Assembly: GCA_947652115.1 (NCBI GenBank)
Contig: OX393573.1
Span: 11,509,981 to 11,573,980 of the forward strand
DNA: 64,000 bases
Direction of reading: 5' to 3'
DNA from: Blastomussa wellsi
Lineage: Eukaryota; Cnidaria; Anthozoa; Scleractinia; Plerogyridae
This document shows positions 23,640-34,400 of this stretch, in pieces; position 1 is the first letter of the stretch, and the number at the start of each line of letters is the position of its first letter. Under the pieces are notes generated by a model that was given only the letters and a program-made list of their open reading frames with translations, was not told where the DNA came from and searched no databases. Made by a program: the position numbers and the translations under genes.

Positions 23640-24713
23640 ATGGATGAAACAAGCCTGGCGTCCAATCTTTCCAACCTCTTCACTCCTAAAAACGGAACAG
23701 AATTTGTTGGTAAGATCTACGTCTTTAGACCTCTGACCTCTTCAACGAAACTCGCACTGTTGCTGGTACTGGTTGCCACAGCGATAATAGCCTTTGGAGG
23801 GAATATTCTCATACTACTGTTCTTGAAGACTAAGGAAAAAGCAGCTTCTTGTGTGAAGACATGTTCCTTTCAAAAGAATTTTAATTCCTACATCGAAAGT
23901 TTAGCCACTTCAGATGTTCTAGCCAATGTTATTCCGGTACCTTATTTGGGTATCCAGTTGTATGTTGATGTGTTTCAAACAGGCTGGGGCTGTAAAATAG
24001 GGCGGTATGTAATTATTCTGTTTCCTTGTGTAACCGTCAACAACCTGTTGGTTATAAGTTTTGGAAAGTATTTTGCAACTCGCCAAGTTCCACGAGTGTT
24101 CAGTCATTCTACTGTAAAAAAGATAATTATGTTTGCTTGGCTGACAGCGTTTATAGTTGCGACGATTCCTGCGGCGACTTTTGAAGGGATGAGATATAAT
24201 CTAAATGACACCCATTACACTGTGATTTGCAGGTATAACAATAAAAATTTCCATTTCAGAATTACCTTTTTAAGTTTTACATTATTGCAATACATAATAC
24301 CAAGTTGCATTCTAATTACAATTAATATATTTCTTATAAAAACTGTATGGAAAAGAACAAGGAAAACCATCGATGTTGCGATGGACAATGGTGTGAGGTT
24401 AATGGCTAGGGCAACTAGAATCCGTTGTGTATATGTTGTTGTTGTGCTAACGTTTGCATTTGTTACACCTTATTTCTTATACATTGCCTATGCTATCTAC
24501 AACATGGTTGCTAAGCCAAAGATTAGTTTTGAAACCGATCAAGTTATCCGCACTGGGAGTACCATAATGGTTTTTTCAAACAGTGCCGTCAACGTAATAA
24601 TTTACCTTGTGAAAATGAAACATTTTCGCACCTTTTTGAAGGAAAAGTTCTTTTCAAGAATCCTGTTTGGGGAGTTGAATAATTTAGAAATGCAACCACA
24701 AGGAAGGTCTTAA
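23640..24713 (+). CDS. Rhodopsin-class (class A) GPCR, 357 residues, orphan
   Basis: A single uninterrupted coding exon encodes a seven-helix receptor of the plasma membrane. Helix 1 spans about residues 37-62 with the conserved GN at 54-55; helix 2 has LATSDVL (Asp92); Cys118 before helix 3 and Cys197 in loop 2 can form the class A disulphide; Trp167 marks helix 4; helix 6 has the aromatic-rich FAFVTPYF (Pro277). Two N-glycosylation sequons (Asn9, Asn18) precede helix 1. The DRY motif at the end of helix 3 is replaced by GKY (142-144) and the NPxxY motif by NVIIY (318-322). The tail is short and lacks a palmitoylation cysteine. Ligand and G-protein coupling cannot be told from sequence. A truncated paralogue lies at 4.4 kb. 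Confidence 0.85.
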   Translation: MDETSLASNLSNLFTPKNGTEFVGKIYVFRPLTSSTKLALLLVLVATAIIAFGGNILILLFLKTKEKAASCVKTCSFQKNFNSYIESLATSDVLANVIPVPYLGIQLYVDVFQTGWGCKIGRYVIILFPCVTVNNLLVISFGKYFATRQVPRVFSHSTVKKIIMFAWLTAFIVATIPAATFEGMRYNLNDTHYTVICRYNNKNFHFRITFLSFTLLQYIIPSCILITINIFLIKTVWKRTRKTIDVAMDNGVRLMARATRIRCVYVVVVLTFAFVTPYFLYIAYAIYNMVAKPKISFETDQVIRTGSTIMVFSNSAVNVIIYLVKMKHFRTFLKEKFFSRILFGELNNLEMQPQGRS

Positions 24714-26000
24714 ATAATGGAAAAGCTAAGAGAGAGAATATCTATGAAATCGTTGGTTATTTACCGCAATGTATCTTTTTGAACGAAGTCTAGCGGGGAT
24801 AAGGATTTTGCTGCTTAAGAAAATCTTTTAATATCGTTTCACTGAAAACTTTTCCGCTATCACTTATAAATTTTTGGTCATGGATCGTTCTCTCTCTTTT
24901 GTCGCGTATTCTGCTTATATTCTTGAATTTGTTTTGTAGAGTAGTTTTTTAGTTTTTTCGATGGACCAGCGGAATAGTTAAGGATGGCACGTTTGATCGC
25001 CGTAAGGATTCTGGCGCTGGGTTCGGGGTGGGGTGGGGGGGGGGGGGGGGGCACTGTACCGTATTCTTGGTCGGTAGTGCCCCTCTCAAGGATAAAATGG
25101 TATCAGCAATTGCAAATTCTAAGGGAAACCGTACCTGGATAATGAGGCCATTCATCATTCTCTGTGACATTTTGAAAACCAATTCATACGCGAATGCCAA
25201 AGAAGGCCTATGGATAGTGTACAAAATTGCTAATTATGTATTTAAAGGAGATGATTAATTTATGCAAAGAATACACTGTATAATTAGTTATGAAATAAGT
25301 GAACAGATTAAACGTGATCCGATTTTGCCTGATTGAGACGCCGGGAAGTTTCCTTAATTAAAATTAATTTCCAATTACATTAATTTTTTAACTTTTTTCA
25401 TTTTTTATCAATTGAATAATTGGTTGATTGGTTGGTTGGTTGGTAGGTTGATTGATTGATTGATTGATTTGTTAATTTGTGTGCTTCGCTTTCTTATTTT
25501 TCTTTTTTGTTGATGAATTGAACGTAAATTAAATACTATCAGCACTCAGCACTAGCTCTTACTGTGAGCTCTTTGAAAAAAAGCAACTGACGAAGGATCC
25601 AATTGTTTGGTTCCGAAACCGGTCTTGCGCTACAAGCTGATCAACAGTTCTTTCAGAACTAAACACCATGGCAACTACTGTTTCCAAAGAAATATTTAAT
25701 CAGCCACCGATTGTGTCTTATAGAAAGGAAAAATCGCTCAAGGACGTTCTTGTCCGCGCTAAAATTCCTTTAACAAAACAACAATCATAAAAAGAACGAA
25801 GTACTTTCACTTCGAAGGAAATTTGCATACGATCACTGCTAACGACTCTTTATAATACACGCATGCCGACTGCGTAACAACAACAAGAGTCAAAATAACC
25901 GATCATTAATTCTAGATCCGTTTTAGTTGATCTTTTCTCATTACGAACGTAGAAGCTGTGGACTCGTAGCCTTTATTTAAACCAAAAATGGCATTTTTCA
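24714..26000. other. Intergenic, G-tract and TTGA/TTGG microsatellites
   Basis: A 17-base G run lies at 25035-25051 within a longer G-rich stretch, on the plus strand about 320 bases after the GPCR stop. At about 25430-25470 TTGG and ATTGATTG repeats are followed by a TTTGTGTGCTTCGCTTTCTT word; related ATTGATTG-plus-flank copies occur at about 26220-26292 and 26788-26830. Confidence 0.5.
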
Positions 26001-26206
26001 ACTAGAGGGCATATTACGCACCTGAGCAGATAATGCGACTGGACGGATTGTGCGTTCTCTGGATTAAATACGGGCATAAGACGCATCATCCGTCTAGGCG
26101 AAGTATCTTCCGAAATGCGTCCAACGCACTACGAAAAACGCTTCATCTGGGCGATAACTAACAGAAAACGCATTATCCGTCCAGACGCATAATTTGTCCT
26201 CTGGTA
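26001..26206. mobile_element. MITE, about 205 bp
   Basis: ACTAGAGGGCATATTACGC at the left pairs with GCATAATTTGTCCTCTGGT at the right, and inner GATAATGCG words are also inverted. Imperfect inverted ends of about 40 bp. Non-coding. Confidence 0.6.
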
Positions 26207-26542
26207 TAAAAAACGTTCAATGATTGATTGACTGGCTAATCAATTGATTGAATGATTGATTGATTGACTGATTTATGTACTTGGCTTTCTTTTGGTCGTG
26301 AAGTGAAACAAAACACTATTATGCTATTGTGAATTATATAATAACCGGTTTTGTAAATATACTATAATGTTATGTGAAAAGATAATTTTACTTGTAATGG
26401 CTGACAAATTACTCCTTAATTTTGGCGTGAAATTTCAGTGTTAATCTGTAATTTCACATGTGAAATTATAAAATTGCCATGGCAACGTTTGGCGCGATTT
26501 TTCTCGATACAATAAACAAGTCAAAAACCCACGATTCTGGGC

Positions 26543-26693
26543 GTAATCAAATCGTATACTCGAGAAATTAGGAAATAATTTCACTTGCGTTTTGTCAAAA
26601 TTCTAATAATTTCCCTCGCCTACGGAAGAATAAGAATTTTGACAAAACGCGCGTGAAATTATGTCCTAATTTCACTCGTCAACATTTGATTAC
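26543..26693. mobile_element. Hairpin MITE, 151 bp
   Basis: GTAATCAAAT at the left is inverted as ATTTGATTAC at the right; inner arms TAATTTCACTTGCGTTTTG and CAAAACGCGCGTGAAATTA also pair. Almost the whole element is palindromic. Confidence 0.7.
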
Positions 26694-27173
26694 CCATACC
26701 AATTTATGATATTATAAGCTAGCCATGTAATTAAATACTGCTTTAAATTTATGTTTTTGTCTAGACAGAAAGATCGATGGAACAAATGATTGATTGAATT
26801 ATTTATTGACTTGTGTGCTTGGCCTTTGTTTGATTCTGGCAATGTGAGTTATGTCATTGTAAGTATAGGTAATCACATGAGGCCAAGTACTATTAAGGAT
26901 TAATTGCACGAGAGTTTTCAAAATTTTCCAAAATATATACGAAGGAAAATCACGCGCGCAGTCTATTTTTATCTGGGAAGCCTGTTTAGCGCTACGGCAA
27001 TTAACGGATTAGCCAATCATTAACAGGTAATCATGCCCTCTCTTGATTACTAAAAATGCCCTCGATTAAGAAAAAATGCCCTCTCTCTCAACCAATCAGC
27101 GCTCAGTAATTTTGCCCTTTATTGATAAATTTTATAATTGGTATAGTGTGAAAAGAAAGTTTACTTGTGATTC

Positions 27174-27517
27174 TTAAAGGGATACTGTCACAGGGATTTT
27201 TCTGCTGTTTTATTGTAACAGCACTAAAACTATAACTAAGTACTTTTTCAAGTTGAGATGCGAAGCTCCTGATGTCATCACAATTATATTACTCCTTTTT
27301 TAGCTTTAGCACACTGGCAAAGTAATTTGTAACAAATCTGGAGCAGTGTTTGCAACTTCGTTCTCAGGGTCTCTCCCAGACTCCTCTCTCGCTCCGGTAG
27401 GGCGGGAGAATGAGAGACCCTGGGAACGAGGTTGCCGTGTTTGCGAGTTTTCATTGGAGTAAATATATGATTTGGCTCACGTGTTTTTGGAGTTATGCTC
27501 ATGACGGTGTCCCTTAA
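27174..27517. mobile_element. TTAA-flanked MITE carrying a nested hairpin
   Basis: Bounded by TTAA on both sides with inverted ends TTAAAGGGATACTGTCA and TGACGGTGTCCCTTAA, which fits a piggyBac-like target. A truncated relative lies at 2436-2584. A second element with its own 8 bp target duplication is inserted at 27354-27436. Confidence 0.65.
27354..27436. mobile_element. Nested 83 bp hairpin element with 8 bp target duplication
   Basis: The direct repeat GTGTTTGC lies at 27346-27353 and 27437-27444. Between them CTCAGGGTCTCTC and GAGAGACCCTGGG are inverted. An element with the same CCTCGTTCCCAGGGTC end is found at about 33248-33331. An 8 bp duplication is typical of hAT insertions. Confidence 0.75.
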
Positions 27518-27751
27518 ATAATATAATTATTTTAAAAAAAGACTAGATGGAACTTGAATACAAAATGGAAAGAGCATAAACCAAATCTATTTTTTAATAG
27601 TTTGTTTCGATGGTTACCTCATGAATCCTTCAAACTGTACTGTATGTTGTACATTTTTGCTGTTTTCAAATGTGTATAAGAGCTCATTTTCTATCATGGC
27701 TTCTGACAAGATTTAGGTCTTACGTGCAGCTTTCCTTGTTCCATCCAGACC

Positions 27752-27824
27752 TAGCCTGCGTTGCAGCCGGACGTGTCACACAGTCCTCGGTATATGCGGT
27801 TTTGTCCGTCTGCGACGCAGGCTA
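27752..27824. mobile_element. 73 bp hairpin element with 8 bp target duplication
   Basis: The element begins TAGCCTGCGTTGCAG and ends CTGCGACGCAGGCTA, and is flanked on both sides by TCCAGACC (27744-27751 and 27825-27832). It can fold almost completely. Size and duplication suggest a deleted hAT-type insertion. Confidence 0.75.
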
Positions 27825-28596
27825 TCCAGACCTAACTACGTCTCCACTGTAAATATATGTTGCTACGTACAAAAAAGTGATTGCCAATAAATTAATGTAA
27901 AAATAATGTGCTCATTTGTCTCTTGTTTGACTTAGATTATGAGCTTCTTTATATAGCTGCGACCTTGGAGAGCAGAAACATGGCGTTTCTGGTGCCGTAT
28001 GTTTGTGTGGACAGTGAATGTATTCATGCACTCGGATAGTTTGAGAGAACATAGTTATCGCCATGTCCATAATGCACCTCATTTTCTTCTGGGAATTTTA
28101 AACGGAACATCCTCAAAGACCCCCAAGGGCGGTTAATGGGGGCGACGGAATTTAAAAATGCTGGAAAAATCGGCGAAGAAAAATTGGAACGAAAGCGTGG
28201 AGGCCCTGGGAAAGAGTCCTACCAGGCCAGTTTCAAACAGCTCTCTGGACGCTGTCGCCTGGTTAGACAAAAACAATCGGCGAACAGTAAATTTAGAGTC
28301 CCTTACGGGAAAACCTTTCACGTCAGCAACGGTGTTGAACGGATTGAAAACTTACCTACGGTTGTGGGAATGCATGGGATAGTGAACAGGGCTTTCCAAC
28401 AGTCTTAACGAATGGTACTCCGCGGCCGAGGTTTTGACCGTTAGTAAATATGTTTTTTTGTTTCACGTGTAAATGGCAGCCAATTCGTGCCCGGACTTGT
28501 GAGTACAAAGGACGTTCTTGGCTCCAAATTCAACCTTTTTGCTTTTAAATTGTTTTGAACAAAAAGTTCCACTATAAAAGGGATATCACTTCCACT

Positions 28597-28815
28597 TTGC
28601 CAGTTTCATACCGTGAGATACTGGGTCGGGCGCGGACTTTCGCGGACAAATTCAAAAAATAAACAAAACTGTAAAGTTCTGACGACCTATCCGCTTACAA
28701 TACGCTCGTGATTAGGACGCCTTTTCCTTCGCAAGTGCGGAAGCCATTCTTTTCTTTTAATTTGTTCGCTTAAGTCCGCACTCGACCCAGTAACGCACGG
28801 TATGAAACTGGGCAA
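28597..28815. mobile_element. MITE with TTGCC(C)AGTTTCATACC ends
   Basis: TTGCCAGTTTCATACCGTG at the left pairs with CACGGTATGAAACTGGGCAA at the right and the pairing continues through CTGGGTCG / CGACCCAG. A related CGCACTCGACCCACTGGGTA fragment occurs at about 6769-6788. Confidence 0.65.
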
Positions 28816-31263
28816 TGTCACACCGGGAGCAAAATGCAAATTCATCGCATATAGTAGAGTCAAGCGTCCTGCAAACTAAACTAAACCAAACCAAACACGC
28901 TTCCCAAACTCATGAAACCAGAAGATAATGGTGCTGTTGTCATGTATTTTGAAACCGCCCAGCACAAGCTAAAGCTTGATTGTCACTTATAAATCAAGTA
29001 TCGTAGCTGCAATGATGGACAGAAGCAGTCGAGACACTCACCGAAAAATACCTGTTTCGTCGAACGCGTGAGTTTTTCAATCTCCAATTTTTACATTTCG
29101 ATCCCCTCTCCCCTTTTCAACGTTGTAACCACGTGGCAGTGTCCACGGAGCGTATCTCAATATTGAAAAGGGGGACAGGGGGGTTTGGCTATCGACAGTA
29201 AGGCGTGTTTTTCAATTACGGAAGGACACCGATAGAAAGCGTTTGTTTTGCTCAAGTGTATCAACACTTTCGTCCATGATTGTGGCTTCACATTTCTTAA
29301 CACCTTGAAGGACTGTCTATTTTCTATCTCTCTCTGCTACGCGCTATAAACATTTTTTTCATTACACTAGGTTCACCAACTGTCTTTTTTAAGCCGTCAA
29401 AGAATATTGGCAACAGCTTATTTCCAAACAAATGTTTCTCTTAGCATTTGTTATCCAGTCCCCAGGTATGTTTTTGTTGGTGGTGGTGTGGGGAAGGGGC
29501 TGGTCATACTCTTGGGAGATCAAGAGGAGGCTTGGGTCAGAGCTAATTTCCCTTTGTTGGCAGGGGGAGAGTATATATAATTGCCGGTTTTTCTCGAGAG
29601 ACTCAATGTGCGTGGCGGCCATGTTGGATGACCAAACACAAGAGAAATCTTTTGTTTCTGACATCCAACATGGCGTCGATGACGTCACTTGCAAACCAAG
29701 GATATTACTAATGTTTGTTCTTGTGAGGCTCATTTTTCATCCACCTCCAGATAATTATAGTATTGCACAGTCCCTTAATAATTGTCTAACTTCCTATAAA
29801 CTATTTCAAGTTTAAAACAAGAAGAAGAAGGAGAAGAAGAAACCCACAATGTTTATAAGTGATTGAATTTATTCAGAGTAGAAAATTACTAAGCCATCTA
29901 TGTAACTACATTTACAAAAAAATATTTTCAGAGACCTTACCCTACAGACCAGTTGACATTACAACGTATTTATGTTCGCCCTATATTGGGGCCGAGACAC
30001 ACAGGGCGGCATTTCGCTGCGACATGTCGCGGGGAAAACTACCTGCAACAATTCGCCTTGGGTGAAATAGTGAATTCTTCAATCAGATAAAATGACATGG
30101 CCCCTGGTGCAAGCCGGAGGCTCATGACAAAAGAATTTGACGTACAATAAAAAAATAAATGATAAATATAAAAGAACTAAAAACTGGGAAAAAATATGTA
30201 CATTTGCAAAAAATTTCGGACCCTTTATTTCAGACGTTTAACTTTCGCTACCTTTTATCTCGTTTCGACAAATTTCGGAAGAAAATTTTGGACACTTGGC
30301 TGAAACATATGTAAAGAAAATATTTGCGCCTACGAATTAGACTGACAAACATGTGACAATGATAGTACTGCAAAATGGAATGCATTTAATAACTGACATT
30401 ATCTTTTTCATGAAAAAAAAAAACAAGATAAAAAGATGGCATCGCCAAAGAAAATAGTTACGTACTTAACAGTTTTATACTTCACTGAAGATATTTCGGA
30501 TGGGCTTATTGGTTTTGGACATGTAAAAAATTAAGGTCGTCCAATAGTTTTTGCAAGTAATGGGTATCTCTTTGATGGAATTAATTTAGCTCATTCTTAT
30601 AAAACAGTGTCAATAAAAATTGAGCACAACAAAAATACCAATCGCAGGAAAAACCCCACAATAATTCAATAATCGAAAAGCAGTAGGCACTTTATTTCGT
30701 GGACTATATTGAACTTTGAGAGCTGATGTGATACGGAATTGATGTTTTGATGTTTTAAATTTTTTTAGCTTGATGTGAACGAGGTCATCAGTTTATTAGA
30801 TTACTGTGTGACAAATTGGGGGACTTTCCACTACATATCGCAGCATCAACGAGCTCGTTCCTTTTAACCAATTCTTTCAGTAAATCCAGATTGTTTTCTT
30901 CCATTAGCTGGAACGAAAATCTAAAAAAATGATCGAACAACGACGGCAAGGGCCTGGGAATCAAGAGGCCTGTTTCTTGTGGCCGAGCTTTACGCCACGC
31001 GATAAGATCCGGAACAAGTTCGTTCAAATGGAACCAGAATCTGAAACAAGCTTCACATGACTGACATCAATCAGAACGACCCATCTTCAAAGGTGGACTT
31101 TTCAGATATTTTAATCTAAGATTGGTTTTGCTATAAATGAGACGGAAAATCTAATTTTCTTTTGCGATATCCACCTTTACCATTTGCTATACTTGGGACT
31201 ATCGCTTTGTGACATACTTACTATGCAGATCGGGACAGGGTGGGTCAGAGGTCGAGTGTCTTT
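28816..31263. other. Intergenic block 3' of the kinase gene
   Basis: At about 29611-29672 GCCATGTTGGATG faces CATCCAACATGGC across a 35-base centre. A perfect TGACGTCA (CRE-like) octamer follows at about 29682. A minus-strand frame at 30788-31027 contains an ankyrin-like ENNLDLLKELVKRNEL segment preceded by a possible acceptor, but I cannot link it to a gene. This block presumably also holds the 3'UTR of the kinase gene; no clear polyadenylation site was fixed. Confidence 0.4.
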
Positions 31264-31491
31264 TTAAAACTCTGTGTTCTCTTCTTCGCCTTTAACGCTG
31301 TCATGAGTATGCCCAGCAACCTGGCCGCAAGCTCCGTTAGCCTCAGCATCCAGGCTTGGTTGAGCTCGTGGTGAATCTTGGGAAGGCATGTCTGAAGTGG
31401 ACAGAAATTCTTCCGGAATTCTACTAAAGCGAACTTCGTCGTACGGAGCTTCTTCTTCTGCTGGCATTTCATCTTGTATCTCCAGGTAGTC
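31264..31491 (-). CDS. RTK exon 16: C-terminal tail and stop
   Basis: Phase-0 exon starting [10 protein letters not shown] and ending ENTEF-stop, 75 residues. It carries two tyrosines in signalling-like contexts, DYLEI and PYDEV, which are candidate autophosphorylation and SH2-binding sites, in an acidic serine/proline-rich tail. The acceptor TATCCTTTAG precedes it. Confidence 0.8.
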   Translation of the reverse strand, partial: DYLEIQDEMPAEEEAPYDEVRFSRIPEEFLSTSDMPSQDSPRAQPSLDAEANGACGQVAGHTHDSVKGEEENTEF

Positions 31492-34400
31492 CTAAAGGAT
31501 AGGGTCAACAGGAAAGGTCAGAAGAAAAACTAAGGTGACTAACGAAGCAGCTTCGGAAGTGCAATTCAGGAGGAGGGGGGAGGGGTAGGTGCCATCTCCC
31601 CTTGAGGTTTTTCAGGAATTTTGATAAAACCTATTTAGAATTATTTTCTGATGCTGAAACTTTCAGTAAAAGGTAAAGTCTGCATCCGAGCCTAGTGCCC
31701 CATACCGCCGGATATCTATCTTATCCCGGTTTCCTTAGCATGAAGCGACAGAGCATTGCTACTCCCCCCTGGATGGGATGGCGGTCGATCGCAGGGTTAC
31801 TCCCCAGCAGTAAATTCGTGGGTACCCATTTATTCACCTGAGAGGCACTGTGAGAGTAAAGTGTCTTGCCCTAGAACACAATGCAGTGCCCCGGGCGAGG
31901 CTCGAACCCTGACCGTCCTAAGATGGAGGATGGACCGAGCTATCTCTTAGGCCATTGTCATCTTGTAAATCAAGCTCGGAATTTTCCAGTCAAAGTAAAA
32001 CATTTTGCTGTGGTTAAATAGCGAGAAACCACCAACCTCCTCACAACCTCTCAGCTCTCTCCCACTGTCCCGATTGTTGCCCCGGCCCTCTCTCCCTCCC
32101 GCCCCTGGGGGCATATACGTCCGAGAGTAAACTTAATAACATATTGCAAATAATCCGGCGCAAAACTGGAAAGAAAACTGGTACACACGATACAAGGCAT
32201 GCGCTACTCACAGCTTCTGCTGACAACAGGCTTTCTGTGAGCTTAACAAGCTCTTCAAACGTCGGTCTTTCTTTTGGGTTTGCATGCCAACACCTCCTCA
32301 TGGTTTCAAAGCTAAAAAATTAATTAATAAACAAAAAACCCATCAAATTTATTTCTTAGAATTTAACACATTTTAATATTCACAAAACATGTAAAGCCGC
32401 GGGGCTGTCGACAGCGCACGGTTTCTTTTGTATTCGTAAACGGTTGATTCCATGTTTGCTATGATCGAATTTTTTTTGTTAAGGAAATGGGATGGATGTC
32501 ACTACTCAGAAGTGAAGACTCTTTTGAATAATAACACTGCACCAGGTATGATCTGGGTTGTAGTCATTTAAGAATCAGTCAATACTTACGAAAGAGTCTT
32601 AAGAGCTGTGCAAAACGATAACCGAGAGTAACTCATTCGTCTGGAATGAATTTGAATTGAATACTTGCCGAGCATCACCAGTGCACTATTTAAACAATAG
32701 AGTGTGTATGTCGAGGAACTATCGGCTGATATGCTGGTTTTAAGAACATCAGATTTCCAAGGGGCAATTATCAGACCGATAGTCCTGAGACAGAAACACC
32801 CTACTGTCTTCAATGTTCACCACTAAATTTTCTTAACTTTTAGGAATGAAAGACAAGAAAGCCTAAATGTAGCAAACGATACAAAACCAAACAGAAAACC
32901 AATTGAATACATGTGTTTTTGGTCTGCAGACCCGCTTGTTAACAAAAAATACATGGACGAGTACTACCCAACCAGGTATTTTCTTCGGACGGGCATTATG
33001 GGTGTCCCTCGGCTGATGAGCAATATCGCATCCCGTGATCATTTTAAACCAATCGGAATAGGAGAAAACTAAGTGGTGAACTATAAAACTCGATAATGCA
33101 CGCTTAAGTATGAGTTAGTTGTCTTTTAATTATTTGCGGGGGAAATACACATGAAACGCCGCGCCAAAACTCGCACGAGGTAAAAAAAAAAAAAAAAAAA
33201 AAAATGGCAAAGCTATCTGTTCGCGCTGTCAGTGTACACTACAGAGTCAACCTCGTTCCCAGGGTCTCTCTCTCACCCCCTCTCTCACGCTGCAGGGGAC
33301 GGGAAGGAGAGGACCCCGGGAACGAGGTTGTACTGGAGTTTGTGAACGCATGCATATACTGAAATTGCTTGCGCGGCCCTGGTACCGATTTTTAATAGTT
33401 CCTTTACACATACATTTCGTCGCTACATCCTTCTGGTCTCGGTAATCTCTCGCCTCGTTTTAATGAGGCAACAATCTCGACCCCTCCCAGGGCAGCATAA
33501 GGAACTTGACCTTAAGGAAGAAAAAGCAAGTCAAAACATTTCCACCGAGGTAGCTAAAACCACCTGTAAACTGTTAGCACTACAAGAGGAATTGCATCCT
33601 TTTCTTTGCAAAGAAAAGATATATTATGAACACCATTTCCTTTCAAAATCGTTGATGGACGTTCGCGCTTTTGTTTTTATGCGTGGTACGCGGGGAGACA
33701 TCGTTGCGAAAGCAAATTTCCCTTCTTTCCTACGCAGACAACATTAATTGGTTTTGTTGCGGAAACTTCCAGGGGAGGGGTGGGGGAGATGGAGCTTAAT
33801 GAAGCTTTTTTGTCATCTGAACGAGCTGTTGAACTTTGTTGTTTCTCAAGAGTAAATCGGAAAATCAAAACAGACAGAGAGGCCAAAAACTGTAGCAAAT
33901 TTAAACCTTAACACTGTGTTACTCTTAAAGCAGTTCTTATAGCTCACCTCCAGTTTCTATTTCCCACAAAACGACCCCAAACGCCCACCTGCAAAGACGA
34001 AAGGAAAGGTGGTTTAAATACAAATTACTCGATAATATTGATCAATATATCAACATCCAACTTCTCCATGCAGTAGGGCTATATTGCCAAGCAATGCAAG
34101 AGGAGGCCGGAATTAAGAAAATCATCAGCCACAATGAAATTGATGTATCGAGAGTAATGCAATGTAGGAAATGTGTATATATATGGGGGAAACGCGATGG
34201 TCTTATGGTTAGCAAAATTCAACTCTGGAGCCTAACGTCCCGAGGGGTCGAGGGAAGACTCCCACGCAAAAAAAAATAGTAAATTAAAGACCTAAAGGTT
34301 GCCAATTAAGGCGAAGTTGAAGCTTTCTCTGACCCGATAAGATACCATTTGCCATGTCTGCTCGGTGCACATACCCAACACAGATTGAAAGCCGTTTATA

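Noticed and set aside
30788..31027. Possible ankyrin-repeat exon on the minus strand
   Set aside because: Only one short ankyrin-like stretch, no clear partner exon; too weak to call as a gene.
32586..32813. Minus-strand frame considered as the missing kinase exon
   Set aside because: It does not match the expected kinase segment; the correct exon with VPYAALGG and CSDE was found at 33414-33510.
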